In this document: one piece after another, positions 7,667-14,650 of the stretch
How positions within the stretch are numbered: the stretch's first letter is position 1
Layout of the letters: each line of letters opens with the position of its first letter
Translations under genes and position numbers: made by a program
The notes under the pieces: generated by a model
The model's input: the letters and a program-made list of their open reading frames with translations, nothing else
Told to the model about the DNA's origin: nothing
Database searches by the model: none
DNA from: JBEIUO01 sp964549785
Lineage (GTDB): Bacteria > Planctomycetota > Phycisphaerae > Phycisphaerales > UBA1924
Assembly: GCA_964549785.1 (NCBI GenBank)
Contig: CAZJXA010000034.1
Location: 1-20,965, forward strand
Reading direction: 5' to 3'
DNA length: 20,965 nucleotides

Positions 7667-8842
7667 TTACCGCCCATCCTGTGCAAGAAACCGGAGCCAC
7701 ACCGGGCCGAGCAGGAGCGTCCATCGGGGCCGGAACTCCCGCACGAATCGTTCCGCGATGCCCGGCGACATGCCGATCGCCCGGGCAGCCGAAGCCAGCC
7801 CGACGGGCGGGGCGTTCTCCCCCGGCTCGTTGGAGACCGAAGTCTCGGACCAGTCGGCCAATTTTTCCGAAACCCGTCCGAGCCAGCGCCGGATCGGATC
7901 GAGATTCGCACGCAAATCGGTTTCGTCACGCATAATGACGTCGTGTTGCACGATCAGGCGGCGCGGATCGCCCGTGGCCAAACCGACCGGCCCGTCGGCG
8001 TCGGTCAGGAGGGACGAAAACGGCTCGGTGGTGATGCACACGGCCGTTCCGTCGGAGCCCGGCTCCATCGACATTGCGGAGGCGCGGGCGTGCATCGCCA
8101 ACGCCGATTCAACGGCCACGAGCGACCGCTTGATCCCGTCGGTTTCGGTGAAATCCGGAAGCCCGGAACGCCGTAGAAGCGTGTCGCACTCACTCCCGCG
8201 GACGTACAGCAGGGCCGCGTTCGGATGGGTTTCCCGCAGTTCTTGCGGAGTGATCCTCGACACCGGGCTCCCCTTCTGATACAGCACGAGTTCTGCCACC
8301 CCTATCCCTATATAACACTGCAGCATCGCGACCCGAAGATACCCTTCCATGGGGTCGGAGCGTCCGCCGTCGACCCCCACCCCGGCGAACACCACGCACT
8401 GGCAGGCCGCCGCGCTCAACGCCTTGCGCAACTGCCGACTCTCGAGCCCCCCCAACCGCCGTAACGCGGTCGCCACGCGGTCGTCGGTCTCATCGTTCGC
8501 GGCGGTCGCCTCCGACTCAAAGCGTGTGGCGATCTCGATGCCTTCACATTCCACCGCCGCCAGGGGGAGCATGAACAGGGAGTACGGGGCCGCAACCACC
8601 GTTCCCTCGCGCGTGGACGTTCCCGATTCCTGCTCCACCTCCTCGAAATACGCCTTCATGAGCACGTCTTCGGCCCGCAACGCCCGCGCGACCTTCTGCA
8701 TGTTCTCGCGGCGCGGCAGGCTCCCCGATTCCATCCTCGAGACAATCGAGGCCGACAGTTGGGCCTCGCGGGCGACGCCCGATTGAGACATTCCGCGAAT
8801 CTCCCGCCAGTGCTGAATCATTTCTCCGAGCCGCATTGCCAT
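7667..8842 (-). CDS. XRE-type HTH protein with unassigned C-terminal domain
   Basis: A 391-residue protein. The ATG at 8842 is preceded by AAGG at suitable spacing. Residues 5-55 form a canonical XRE/Cro helix-turn-helix (MSQSGVAREAQLSASIVSRMESG). The remaining 330 residues match no family I recognise. They include a hydrophobic stretch (EGYLRVAMLQCYIGIGVAEL) following DGGRSD, and a segment ending PRWTLLLGPVWLRFL. No clear transmembrane helix is visible. It is read between the CsgG-like gene (stop 37 nt upstream) and the kinase gene (4 nt downstream), so it is probably the cluster's own regulator, with the C-terminal part sensing a ligand or phosphorylation. The palindromic site near 12337-12351 is a possible operator. 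Function of the C-terminal part is unknown. Confidence 0.75.
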   Translation of the reverse strand: MAMRLGEMIQHWREIRGMSQSGVAREAQLSASIVSRMESGSLPRRENMQKVARALRAEDVLMKAYFEEVEQESGTSTREGTVVAAPYSLFMLPLAAVECEGIEIATRFESEATAANDETDDRVATALRRLGGLESRQLRKALSAAACQCVVFAGVGVDGGRSDPMEGYLRVAMLQCYIGIGVAELVLYQKGSPVSRITPQELRETHPNAALLYVRGSECDTLLRRSGLPDFTETDGIKRSLVAVESALAMHARASAMSMEPGSDGTAVCITTEPFSSLLTDADGPVGLATGDPRRLIVQHDVIMRDETDLRANLDPIRRWLGRVSEKLADWSETSVSNEPGENAPPVGLASAARAIGMSPGIAERFVREFRPRWTLLLGPVWLRFLAQDGR

Positions 8843-8879
8843 GAACCGTACCTTATGGAGTCAACCCGGCCCGTACCGG

Positions 8880-10358
8880 TCACTTGGGCACTACAACGAG
8901 TTTCGCAAAGTCGTTCCCGACCCATATGTAGTCCATCGGCGGCAGGTCGGGATGGGCCCGCCAGGCACTTTGAAGGTCACCCGCCGCGCCGTCGAAGTGA
9001 GCGCCGTAAAGCCCCTCGTTCTTCGGATCCCCATGCACTTCGCCGCACCTGGGATTGCTCGCGAGGACGTCGATCAGAACTTGGCGTTCACGCGAGGAAA
9101 GCACCCTTCGGAAATCGAGCACGACGACCGGCGTTCCGGCCGGGAAGCCCCATTCCGTGGCGGGGTCCGGGAGGGCCGAACTCCCGGCCGAGCCTTCGAT
9201 CTGACCGGTCGCCGCGGGCGCCAACGCCGCCTTCTCGCGGGCCGCGCGTTCGGCGTCGTCCTCGAACGTCTCCATGCGGGCGGCCCCAGCGGCGTAGTCC
9301 AGCGTTCTCCACAACTCCATGATGAAATCCACCTTGCTCCGATGGTTGCCCGCGTCCACGCCCGCCCGCTGAAACTGGGCGGCGAGCAACGCCGCATCGT
9401 TCGGGGTCATTTCGGCGTCGCCGGCGTCCATCGGCGAACCCGATGAGAACAGGAGCCGTTTCGCCGTGAGATCGAGGTCACGCGTGGTCGACCGCATCAG
9501 GTACGATCGGTACCGGGCTTCCAAGTCGGGGTCGGGGACAAAGACCGAGGAACTTCGGTAGTACGGGATAAGAAACGCGTGGCCCATCAGTTGCATCACG
9601 CACGCCGCGCACGCATCGTACATCGCGTCCCGGGCGTTCTGTGCCACCTGGACTTTGCTGCCCATGCCGACGCCCGTCCCGTCAAAATAGACGCCAAGCG
9701 AAGCCCCTTGCTCGTCCTTCAGGAGGAACAACTCATAGACCGCCGCCGGCCCGGGGAGGTTGACACCGTCGGCGTCGGCCAATTGGAGCGAGATGCGCAG
9801 GCTGGTGAGCGTTCGCCGATCATCCATCGCCGCCTGACCGTCCCCCTTGCCACTGCCGATCGCGGCGAGGACGTCCGCGCGAATCTCCCTGGACTTCGCC
9901 ACCTGCTCGTGGAAACCCAGCAGTCGGCCCCTCAGCCGGAGGGCGGGCGGCGGCCCCTTGCGGTGATCGTGCGAGTTGAGCCCGCTCGCGTACGCGGTCG
10001 AAATCAACGCGTAGGCCGGAATGGCGTTGGTGGTCCTGAGGTTCCCCCCCATGTCGGCGATCACGTTTTGGGCGTAAACGCTCAGATCCTGGGGGAGTTC
10101 TTTCTGGATCCCCGAGTCATTCGGCATGATGTCGAGTTCGATGAGGGTTGTTCCCCTCGCGCCGGTATACGCAGTGACCATCTTACCGAAATCGCGGAGC
10201 GATTCCCGGGCGGGTCGCCGCACCGCTTGCGGCGGGTCCAGCCGCTTGCTCTGGGCTTCCAGTGTCTTGAGGCTTTTGCTGTGATTGCAGCTGGCCAGCA
10301 GGGCCAACGCCGCAGCCGAGATGACCCCGCACCACCCACCACGCATCATTCGATTCAC
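8880..10358 (-). CDS. CsgG-like outer-membrane lipoprotein with C-terminal extension
   Basis: A 492-residue protein with a GTG start 3 nt after the preceding stop (TGA-CTC-GTG) and an AAGGGA ribosome-binding site inside the end of that gene, so the two are translationally coupled. A type II signal ends in the lipobox LASC, giving lipidated Cys24. Residues 70-268 follow the order of CsgG elements as I recall them: a first strand (TTLIELDIMPNDSG), a helix (VYAQNVIADMGGNL), the RLRGRLLGFHEQV strand (CsgG has GSIIGYESNV), a Gly/Asp-rich loop then LTSLRISLQLADADG, and a final Ala/Cys-rich helix before FLIPYY. CsgG forms the oligomeric outer-membrane pore that exports curli subunits. The 220-residue C-terminal extension has no counterpart in CsgG. 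The similarity is by eye and remote. Confidence 0.6.
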   Translation of the reverse strand: MNRMMRGGWCGVISAAALALLASCNHSKSLKTLEAQSKRLDPPQAVRRPARESLRDFGKMVTAYTGARGTTLIELDIMPNDSGIQKELPQDLSVYAQNVIADMGGNLRTTNAIPAYALISTAYASGLNSHDHRKGPPPALRLRGRLLGFHEQVAKSREIRADVLAAIGSGKGDGQAAMDDRRTLTSLRISLQLADADGVNLPGPAAVYELFLLKDEQGASLGVYFDGTGVGMGSKVQVAQNARDAMYDACAACVMQLMGHAFLIPYYRSSSVFVPDPDLEARYRSYLMRSTTRDLDLTAKRLLFSSGSPMDAGDAEMTPNDAALLAAQFQRAGVDAGNHRSKVDFIMELWRTLDYAAGAARMETFEDDAERAAREKAALAPAATGQIEGSAGSSALPDPATEWGFPAGTPVVVLDFRRVLSSRERQVLIDVLASNPRCGEVHGDPKNEGLYGAHFDGAAGDLQSAWRAHPDLPPMDYIWVGNDFAKLVVVPK

Positions 10359-10361
10359 GAG

Positions 10362-10841
10362 TCACTTCCCTTCTTGCTTGCCGAGCCGACCGACGCTGAT
10401 CACCGTGACCTTACGGACTTCCACCACCGCATCCACGCGGATGTCCTTGACCCGCGAGTCGACGACCGCCGTGCCAATCCTGGCGGGCTGGTCCTCCCGG
10501 ACCTTGAGGAGCAGAGGCCGGTCGAGCCGAACGACGATCGCCACCCGCTTGACGCCCTCGCCCGCCTCGACCCTGGGGGCGAGCCGCTCGAGAATCTGCG
10601 CGGGAGTCAACCCGTTCAGATCCCTTGATGTTACCGCCACGTACTTTGTGCCGCTGCCCGACGCTTCCCCGCCCAAGGCCCGAGCCCGGCTCGTGACCAT
10701 GGTCATGGCAGCGGGGCTGCTGCTCCCCCAACTCGTTACGAGCGAGCCCGGACGCCCGACCTGTCCCGGACGTGGGGCATCCATCTGGGCGCTCGCGACG
10801 GTCACCACGAACAGGACGAGGAATACCGGAACTTTGGTCAT
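10362..10841 (-). CDS. Small exported protein, unknown; possible secretion accessory factor
   Basis: A 159-residue protein. The ATG at 10841 follows AAGGAG by 7 nt. A typical signal peptide (MTKVPVFLVLFVVTVASA, cleavage near residue 18) is followed by a Gly/Ser/Pro-rich segment to about residue 65. A compact alpha/beta region rich in Val, Arg and Asp comes after, with VKRVAIVVRLDRPLLLKV and VKDIRVDAVVEVRKVTVI. I recognise no family. Its position directly before, and coupled to, the CsgG-like channel gene and directly after the repeat-protein gene is where a periplasmic chaperone or adaptor (the CsgE/CsgF role in curli) could sit, but no CsgE or CsgF motif is visible. That role is inference from context only. 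Confidence 0.7.
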   Translation of the reverse strand: MTKVPVFLVLFVVTVASAQMDAPRPGQVGRPGSLVTSWGSSSPAAMTMVTSRARALGGEASGSGTKYVAVTSRDLNGLTPAQILERLAPRVEAGEGVKRVAIVVRLDRPLLLKVREDQPARIGTAVVDSRVKDIRVDAVVEVRKVTVISVGRLGKQEGK

Positions 10842-10874
10842 TGAGCCACTCCTTTTCTGGTGTTCGATACAATC

Positions 10875-10902
10875 CGGCGGGCCGGGTTTCCCCGGCTCGC
10901 CG
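10875..10902 (-). promoter_or_regulatory. GNRA-capped intercistronic RNA hairpin
   Basis: In the minus-strand transcript a 6-bp GC stem (10881-10886 with 10891-10896) is closed by a GAAA tetraloop and extended by an outer 5-bp stem (10875-10879 with 10898-10902) across one mismatch. It begins about 24 nt after the stop of the four-repeat gene and ends 34 nt before the next start. No U-run follows, so it looks more like an mRNA stabiliser or processing barrier than a terminator. It would fit higher expression of the upstream cistron. Confidence 0.5.
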
Positions 10903-10925
10903 TTTTCCGATCCGATCCGGCTCAT

Positions 10926-11441
10926 TCAGACGCCGCCGTCGAGCACCACGCCGCCAATTTGGGCGCTCACGCCGGCACCGATCGCGACCGAGACGCAGTT
11001 GGTGGCGGTGGTGGTCGAGTTGATGTTGCCCTGGTAGTTGGCGTTGCGGATCATGATGCCGCCGATGGTGGAGGTGGCGTTGGCCCCGATGGCGACGCTC
11101 ACCACGTTGGTGAGCGTCGAACGCTCCACCAGGTTTCCACGGACCTGCGAGTTCTGGATCGCGACGCCGCCCAACTGGGACCAGGCGTTCTGGCCGATCG
11201 CCACGGCAACACCGTTGGTAATGGTGACGTTGGAGGTAATGTTTCCCCGAACCTCGCTGCTGCCGCGGATCGAGATTCCGCCGGCCTGGGCGTGGGCGTT
11301 CTGCCCGATGGCAACCACCACAACGTTCTCGGCCCGGGTCGTCGAGGTGAGGTTACCCCGCACCTGGGCCTGACCGAAAGCCGAACCAGAAGCCAGGAAC
11401 AAGGCCGCCGCCGCCACAACCGCCATCTTGAGAGTCTTCAT
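10926..11441 (-). CDS. Exported four-repeat protein, curlin-like; proposed fibre subunit
   Basis: A 171-residue protein. The ATG at 11441 has AGGAG 8 nt upstream. A signal peptide (MKTLKMAVVAAAALFLASG, cleavage near SAFG or AQA) precedes four repeats of 36-37 residues that fill the rest. Each contains a (V/Y)(R/Q)GN(L/I/V) motif (GN at 29, 66, 102, 138), TxTNxV, then VAIGxNAxxQxGG(I/V)xI (IG at 45, 82, 118, 154). Strand-loop-strand repeats rich in Gly, Asn, Gln, Ser and Thr with almost no charge resemble curlin repeats (spaced Q, G, N, A) and beta-solenoids in general, though the exact curlin spacing is not reproduced. The last repeat is the most divergent (N121-A122 becomes G157-V158; Cys149 appears). 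With a CsgG-like channel two genes downstream, it is the obvious export substrate. Amyloid formation is inference. Confidence 0.75.
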   Translation of the reverse strand: MKTLKMAVVAAAALFLASGSAFGQAQVRGNLTSTTRAENVVVVAIGQNAHAQAGGISIRGSSEVRGNITSNVTITNGVAVAIGQNAWSQLGGVAIQNSQVRGNLVERSTLTNVVSVAIGANATSTIGGIMIRNANYQGNINSTTTATNCVSVAIGAGVSAQIGGVVLDGGV

Positions 11442-11532
11442 TGCCGCACTCCTAAGCGGCCGCCATCGGCCGCACCGAAACCGCCCATCACACTTCACGC
11501 CGAGGGTGGACGGAAATCCCCTCGCCGCACCA

Positions 11533-11550
11533 GGCCTCAACACTGAGGCC
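11533..11550 (-). promoter_or_regulatory. Intercistronic hairpin upstream of the four-repeat gene
   Basis: A perfect 7-bp stem (GGCCTCA at 11533-11539 with TGAGGCC at 11544-11550) and a 4-nt loop lie in the 127-bp gap between the coiled-coil gene and the four-repeat gene, starting 18 nt after the coiled-coil stop. No U-run follows on the minus strand. It could protect the 5' end of a processed downstream transcript or act as a weak attenuator. Confidence 0.4.
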
Positions 11551-11568
11551 GGGCATCGATTTCACCGA

Positions 11569-12195
11569 TTACTTTGAGACAGCCGCCCGCTGCCGGGCCG
11601 CTCGCTGCTCCAAGAGGTCTACGTTGCTCACCGCGGCATCAACCCCGCTGAGGTCGGCCTTCAGCCGCGCTCCGTTCGTCTGCATCTCGGCCAAGGCGAG
11701 CCGCAGGGCCGTCGCCTCGGCGAGAACCGTTTCCATCGCCTTGGTCAGGTTGTGCGTCGTGGCGGACATGTTCATCATCGAGGTTGTGGCCTCGGTTATC
11801 TGGGAACGTTGGAGGGCCGCCTCGCTTTCGGGGCCTTGGCTGGCCTGCTCGGTTCGCACGCTCAGCACCTCGATCTGGTGGAGCGCTTCCCAGAGTTTCT
11901 TGTTGATCGAGTCCGCGGCGTCGTCGACGCGGTTGAGGGAGAGCATCGCGCCCGCATCGAGGGGCACGCTGGCCCCGCTGGACGAGACGCTTGTTGAAGG
12001 CGGGGGGTTACGGTCGTCCCAGGTAAACCCCGCGACGTGCAGGCCGGAAACCACAGACGTGAGGAGGGCGGCGGCGATCCCCATCGAGCCGACGAGGGAG
12101 CCGCGCGTCCGGCACCTGTGGCGACGACTCCCGACTTGGCGAGGATCGAAGGAGAAGGTTTCCGATTCGACTGAAGACGAGCGACGATCTTCCAT
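11569..12195 (-). CDS. Membrane-anchored coiled-coil protein, unknown function
   Basis: A 208-residue protein. The ATG at 12195 follows AAGGAG by 8 nt; the longer open frame to 12330 lacks a ribosome-binding site and translates poorly. A polar, basic N-terminus (RRHRCRTRG near 24-32) precedes one transmembrane helix at about 33-58, giving the positive-inside topology with the C-terminal part outside the cytoplasm. After a Pro/Ser linker, residues 85-208 are predicted by eye to be almost wholly helical and Ala/Leu/Glu/Gln rich, with heptad-like hydrophobic spacing, so a coiled coil. No family was recognised. It is the first gene of the cluster and may be a periplasmic scaffold or sensor arm for the export system; that role is inferred only from neighbours. 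Confidence 0.7.
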   Translation of the reverse strand: MEDRRSSSVESETFSFDPRQVGSRRHRCRTRGSLVGSMGIAAALLTSVVSGLHVAGFTWDDRNPPPSTSVSSSGASVPLDAGAMLSLNRVDDAADSINKKLWEALHQIEVLSVRTEQASQGPESEAALQRSQITEATTSMMNMSATTHNLTKAMETVLAEATALRLALAEMQTNGARLKADLSGVDAAVSNVDLLEQRAARQRAAVSK

Positions 12196-12320
12196 GTGCG
12201 AGACTCCTTGTACGGTTCGTGCGTTTATCTGACCGTGCCATGCAAACTGTGCGTTCACATAGGACAATATGCACAGATGCGACAGGTGTTCCAGTGAGAG
12301 CAACCTGAGAAATTCCGTCG

Positions 12321-12354
12321 ACCGTTTCATACCGTTTAAAACAGCGTTTTATAG
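12321..12354 (-). promoter_or_regulatory. Promoter/operator candidate for the eight-gene cluster
   Basis: About 130-155 bp upstream of the first start (12195) the DNA becomes AT-rich. A palindrome TAAAAC-AGC-GTTTTA (12337-12351) contains, on the minus strand, a TATAAA hexamer that could be a -10 box; 17 nt further upstream is a weak ACTTTC. Two direct copies of ACCGTTT (12321-12327, 12331-12337) abut the palindrome. The arrangement would suit an operator for the cluster's XRE protein. No binding evidence exists. Confidence 0.3.
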
Positions 12355-12416
12355 GACGTAAATTACCATGGAAAGTCTATAACTCGTTATTCTGAAAGCA
12401 GTTGCTACGAGTCTAA

Positions 12417-12440
12417 GAAAAACTCTGCAGTTTTTCTTTT
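12417..12440 (+). terminator. AT-rich hairpin with following T-run
   Basis: GAAAAACT at 12417-12424 pairs with AGTTTTTC at 12429-12436 around a 4-nt loop, followed on the plus strand by TTTT. Shape and T-run resemble a rho-independent terminator read rightwards, but no plus-strand gene lies immediately to its left, and the stem is AT-rich. It may instead be part of the upstream regulatory region of the minus-strand cluster. Confidence 0.25.
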
Positions 12441-12690
12441 TATCTTCAGGTATCCGGGTCTCACGGTGCATCGTGCGGTTCGTGAGTCTGAATAATGCAC
12501 GCAATGCATCAGAACGAAAGACATCGAGAAATAAGGCGTCGGGATGCGGTGCGGCTGGTTCTCCACATGTTCGCCCTCCCTTCCCGCTCTCGGCTCCGCA
12601 GCCGCCGCACACAAACCTCTAGAATTCTCGCTTGCGCGCCCTTGGGTCGGCGGTGCCGGGCTGGTCCGCGTCCGGCCCCGCGGGCCGTGC

Positions 12691-12720
12691 GGGGTGTGTC
12701 GGGGTGTGTCGGGGTGTGTC
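12691..12720. repeat. 10-bp tandem repeat, three copies
   Basis: GGGGTGTGTC is repeated three times head to tail without mismatch (12691-12720), with a partial fourth start (GGG). It is intergenic, and slippage during replication is the simplest origin. Confidence 0.9.
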
Positions 12721-13084
12721 GGGTACTCCGCCGCGGTCACCGTTCAGGGCCGAGGGGATCAAACGTGGGCGCACGCTGGTGGGGAGCGCTCTAAGAAAAT
12801 CACCTTTTCGTGAGCGATCGCCCGAATGACACCTTGCATCCCCGTCGCGTTCCGTTATCTTCTACCGATGCTTCACCGGCCCAACCCTCCGTTCGACGAT
12901 CGAGCGTCAAGCCCGGGGAACGTGGGCAGGGTCGCGATACGACGACGGCTGTGTGTCCGATGTTTTCGAGAACAAGCCGATCATCGCGCGGCGCCCCGTC
13001 CGTCGTCTCCGCTTCATTCCTGCGGGGGCGTCGATCGCCTAGTTCGCCGAGCGGTTCGTGGGAACTCCCTGACTCACTGCCACT

Positions 13085-14098
13085 ATGTCTGACCGCAGCC
13101 GCCAATCCGCCAGCCTCCCCGCTATCGCGCTCCTCGCGATCGCGGCAGTGCTTTTCCTCACTCCGCTCGCGTGGATGGTCTACACCTCCACGCTGACCCC
13201 CTCCGCCGCAGCGGGCGGCGGCGATAGCGCGAGCGACGGCGCTAGCGCGAACGACGGCGCTAGCGCGAACGACGGCGCTAGCGCGAACGACGGGCCGATC
13301 GCGGCGCCGGCCGATCCGGAGACGTCCCCAAAGGTACCGACGGACCCCGAGAACGGGCTGGCCCACACGCCGACCCAAACGCAGGAGCACATCCGGCGGC
13401 TCGGCCCCATCGGCCAAGCCGCGGCCAACTACACCGATGTGTGGAACGACCCCGCCGTTTTCTTCCCGCTGTACCTCCGCAACACCCTCATCGTGGCGTT
13501 TCTCAGTGTCGCGGGTATGGTCCTGTCGAGCGCGGTCGCGGCCTACGGCTTTGCCCGCCTGCGCTTCCGCGGGCGGGCCGCGATGTTTGCGCTGCTATTG
13601 GCGACGATGATGATCCCGTTCCCGGTCATCATGGGGCCGCTCTACATCATGTTCGGGAAGGTGGGTTGGATAGGGACGCTGAAACCCCTGTGGGTTCCGG
13701 CGTGGTTCGGCGGAGCCTTCAACATCTTCCTCTTGCGTCAGTTCTTCATGCAGATTCCCAAGGAACTCGATGAAGCCGCCACGATCGACGGGTGTTCACA
13801 TTGGGGCATCTTCTGGCGGATCATCATGCCGCTTTCGCGTCCCGCCTTGGCTGTGGTCGCGCTCTTCCACTTCATCTATGTGTGGAACGACTTCCTTGCC
13901 CCGCTGATCTTCCTCACGCACCGCGACGACTTCACCCTTGCCCTGGGCTTGCAGTTGTACCAGAGCAAATCGGGCAACACGCCGTGGAACCTGCTCATGG
14001 CGGCCAGCACAATGGTCATCGCCCCGGTTTTTCTTGTCTTCCTGCTCGCCCGCCGGCAACTGATCTCCGGCATGGCGGGGGCGGGGCTAAAGGAATGA
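13085..14098 (+). CDS. MalG-type carbohydrate ABC transporter permease, with repeat insertion
   Basis: A 337-residue inner-membrane protein of the binding-protein-dependent ABC permease family. The first transmembrane helix is at about residues 11-33. The EAA loop that docks the ATPase is clear: ELDEAATIDGCSHWGIFWRI. Further helices follow the family layout, including IVAFLSVAGMVLSSAVAAYG and LLLATMMIPFPVIM. Unusually, an Ala/Asp/Ser/Gly-rich segment of roughly 70-80 residues lies between the first helix and the NYTDVW region; part of it (residues 47-70) is encoded by four 18-bp tandem units. No partner permease, binding protein or ATPase is in the window, so the substrate cannot be named and partners must be encoded elsewhere. 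No good ribosome-binding site precedes the ATG at 13085, so the start is uncertain. Confidence 0.85.
   Translation: MSDRSRQSASLPAIALLAIAAVLFLTPLAWMVYTSTLTPSAAAGGGDSASDGASANDGASANDGASANDGPIAAPADPETSPKVPTDPENGLAHTPTQTQEHIRRLGPIGQAAANYTDVWNDPAVFFPLYLRNTLIVAFLSVAGMVLSSAVAAYGFARLRFRGRAAMFALLLATMMIPFPVIMGPLYIMFGKVGWIGTLKPLWVPAWFGGAFNIFLLRQFFMQIPKELDEAATIDGCSHWGIFWRIIMPLSRPALAVVALFHFIYVWNDFLAPLIFLTHRDDFTLALGLQLYQSKSGNTPWNLLMAASTMVIAPVFLVFLLARRQLISGMAGAGLKE
13223..13294 (+). repeat. 18-bp in-frame tandem repeat inside the permease gene
   Basis: Four consecutive 18-bp units: the first (13223-13240) differs at three positions, the next two (13241-13258, 13259-13276) are identical, and the fourth (13277-13294) differs only at its last base. 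Unit sequence GCTAGCGCGAACGACGGC encodes ASANDG. Because 18 is a multiple of three, copy-number change would alter loop length without a frameshift. Confidence 0.95.
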
Positions 14099-14124
14099 CA
14101 CGGCCGAAGAGCATCGCCCCAGTG

Positions 14125-14598
14125 TCATGCGGGAAGGCGCTTGCCTTTGTCGGTCTTTGCAAGTCCGATCCGCCCGGCCCGAGTACTACTTCCTCTCTGA
14201 CCTTCGGACTTCTGGGCTGCGACCCGTACTTGTTTGTCGGTCGACGCCTCCCCAGCAGCGCCCGAAAACAACCGAGATTCCACGTATCTGCCCAGCGATA
14301 GCCCCGCGTTGTCGGCATCCCGCTCAATCGCGTCCTTTGCCGCGGCCGAGACGCGAACGTTCATCTGAATTGTCTTTCGAATATGTGGCTTGGGAACCTT
14401 TTGGATTCGCGCGATCTCGGCTGCCGCCAGACTCTCCGCCCGCTTGACGGCCTCTTCGATCGTTGGCCCCTGTTCGCGAAGCCCCGGAAACTCCTCACAC
14501 CAGGCGTAAAAGCGATCCTCTCCGGCGGCGGGCGGGCATGGGTCCGCATTCCGCTCGAATCGCCACGTCAAACGCCCCAGCTCCAAGGTAGTGCTCAT
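14125..14598 (-). CDS. HicB-like protein, antitoxin-type fold with DNA-binding segment
   Basis: A 157-residue protein. The ATG at 14598 has GAAGGG 7 nt upstream. The first 65 residues fit the HicB partial RNase-H-like fold (FYAWCEEFPGLREQGPTIEE followed by AVKRAESLAAAEI). Residues 76-112 (IQMNVRVSAAAKDAIERDAD then NAGLSLGRYVESRL) look like a ribbon-helix-helix or HicB C-terminal DNA-binding segment. The last 45 residues are basic and probably disordered. HicB proteins normally neutralise a small HicA RNase toxin encoded next door. No HicA-like frame is visible within the 135 bp upstream or in the 26 bp before the convergent permease, so this looks like a solitary HicB, perhaps a stand-alone regulator. 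Confidence 0.7.
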   Translation of the reverse strand: MSTTLELGRLTWRFERNADPCPPAAGEDRFYAWCEEFPGLREQGPTIEEAVKRAESLAAAEIARIQKVPKPHIRKTIQMNVRVSAAAKDAIERDADNAGLSLGRYVESRLFSGAAGEASTDKQVRVAAQKSEGQRGSSTRAGRIGLAKTDKGKRLPA

Positions 14599-14650
14599 GA
14601 TGGAACCCTTCTACAAACCCCTTGTGACCACGCGCTCGCAGTCTACCAGC

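Larger units (their letters stand above)
12196..13084. other. Divergent intergenic region of about 890 bp
   Basis: This region lies between the first gene of the minus-strand cluster and the plus-strand permease. It holds the AT-rich promoter-like pocket (about 12321-12440), a tandem 10-bp repeat (12691-12720) and roughly 270 bp of GC-rich sequence before the permease. Overlapping open frames on both strands between 12800 and 13417 give Arg/Ser/Pro-rich translations without homology or ribosome-binding sites, and I regard them as non-coding. Confidence 0.5.

Noticed and set aside
10362..10841. CsgE or CsgF assignment for the 159-residue secreted protein
   Set aside because: The position fits an accessory role, but no CsgE or CsgF sequence pattern could be matched, so it is left unnamed.
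12691..12720. Possible CRISPR-like repeat
   Set aside because: The three 10-bp copies are contiguous with no spacers, so it is a simple tandem repeat.
12800..13417. Minus-strand 205-codon frame, and overlapping plus-strand frames 12810-13196 and 12826-13092
   Set aside because: Low-complexity Arg/Ser/Pro translations, no ribosome-binding sites, mutually overlapping, and partly shadowing the permease start.
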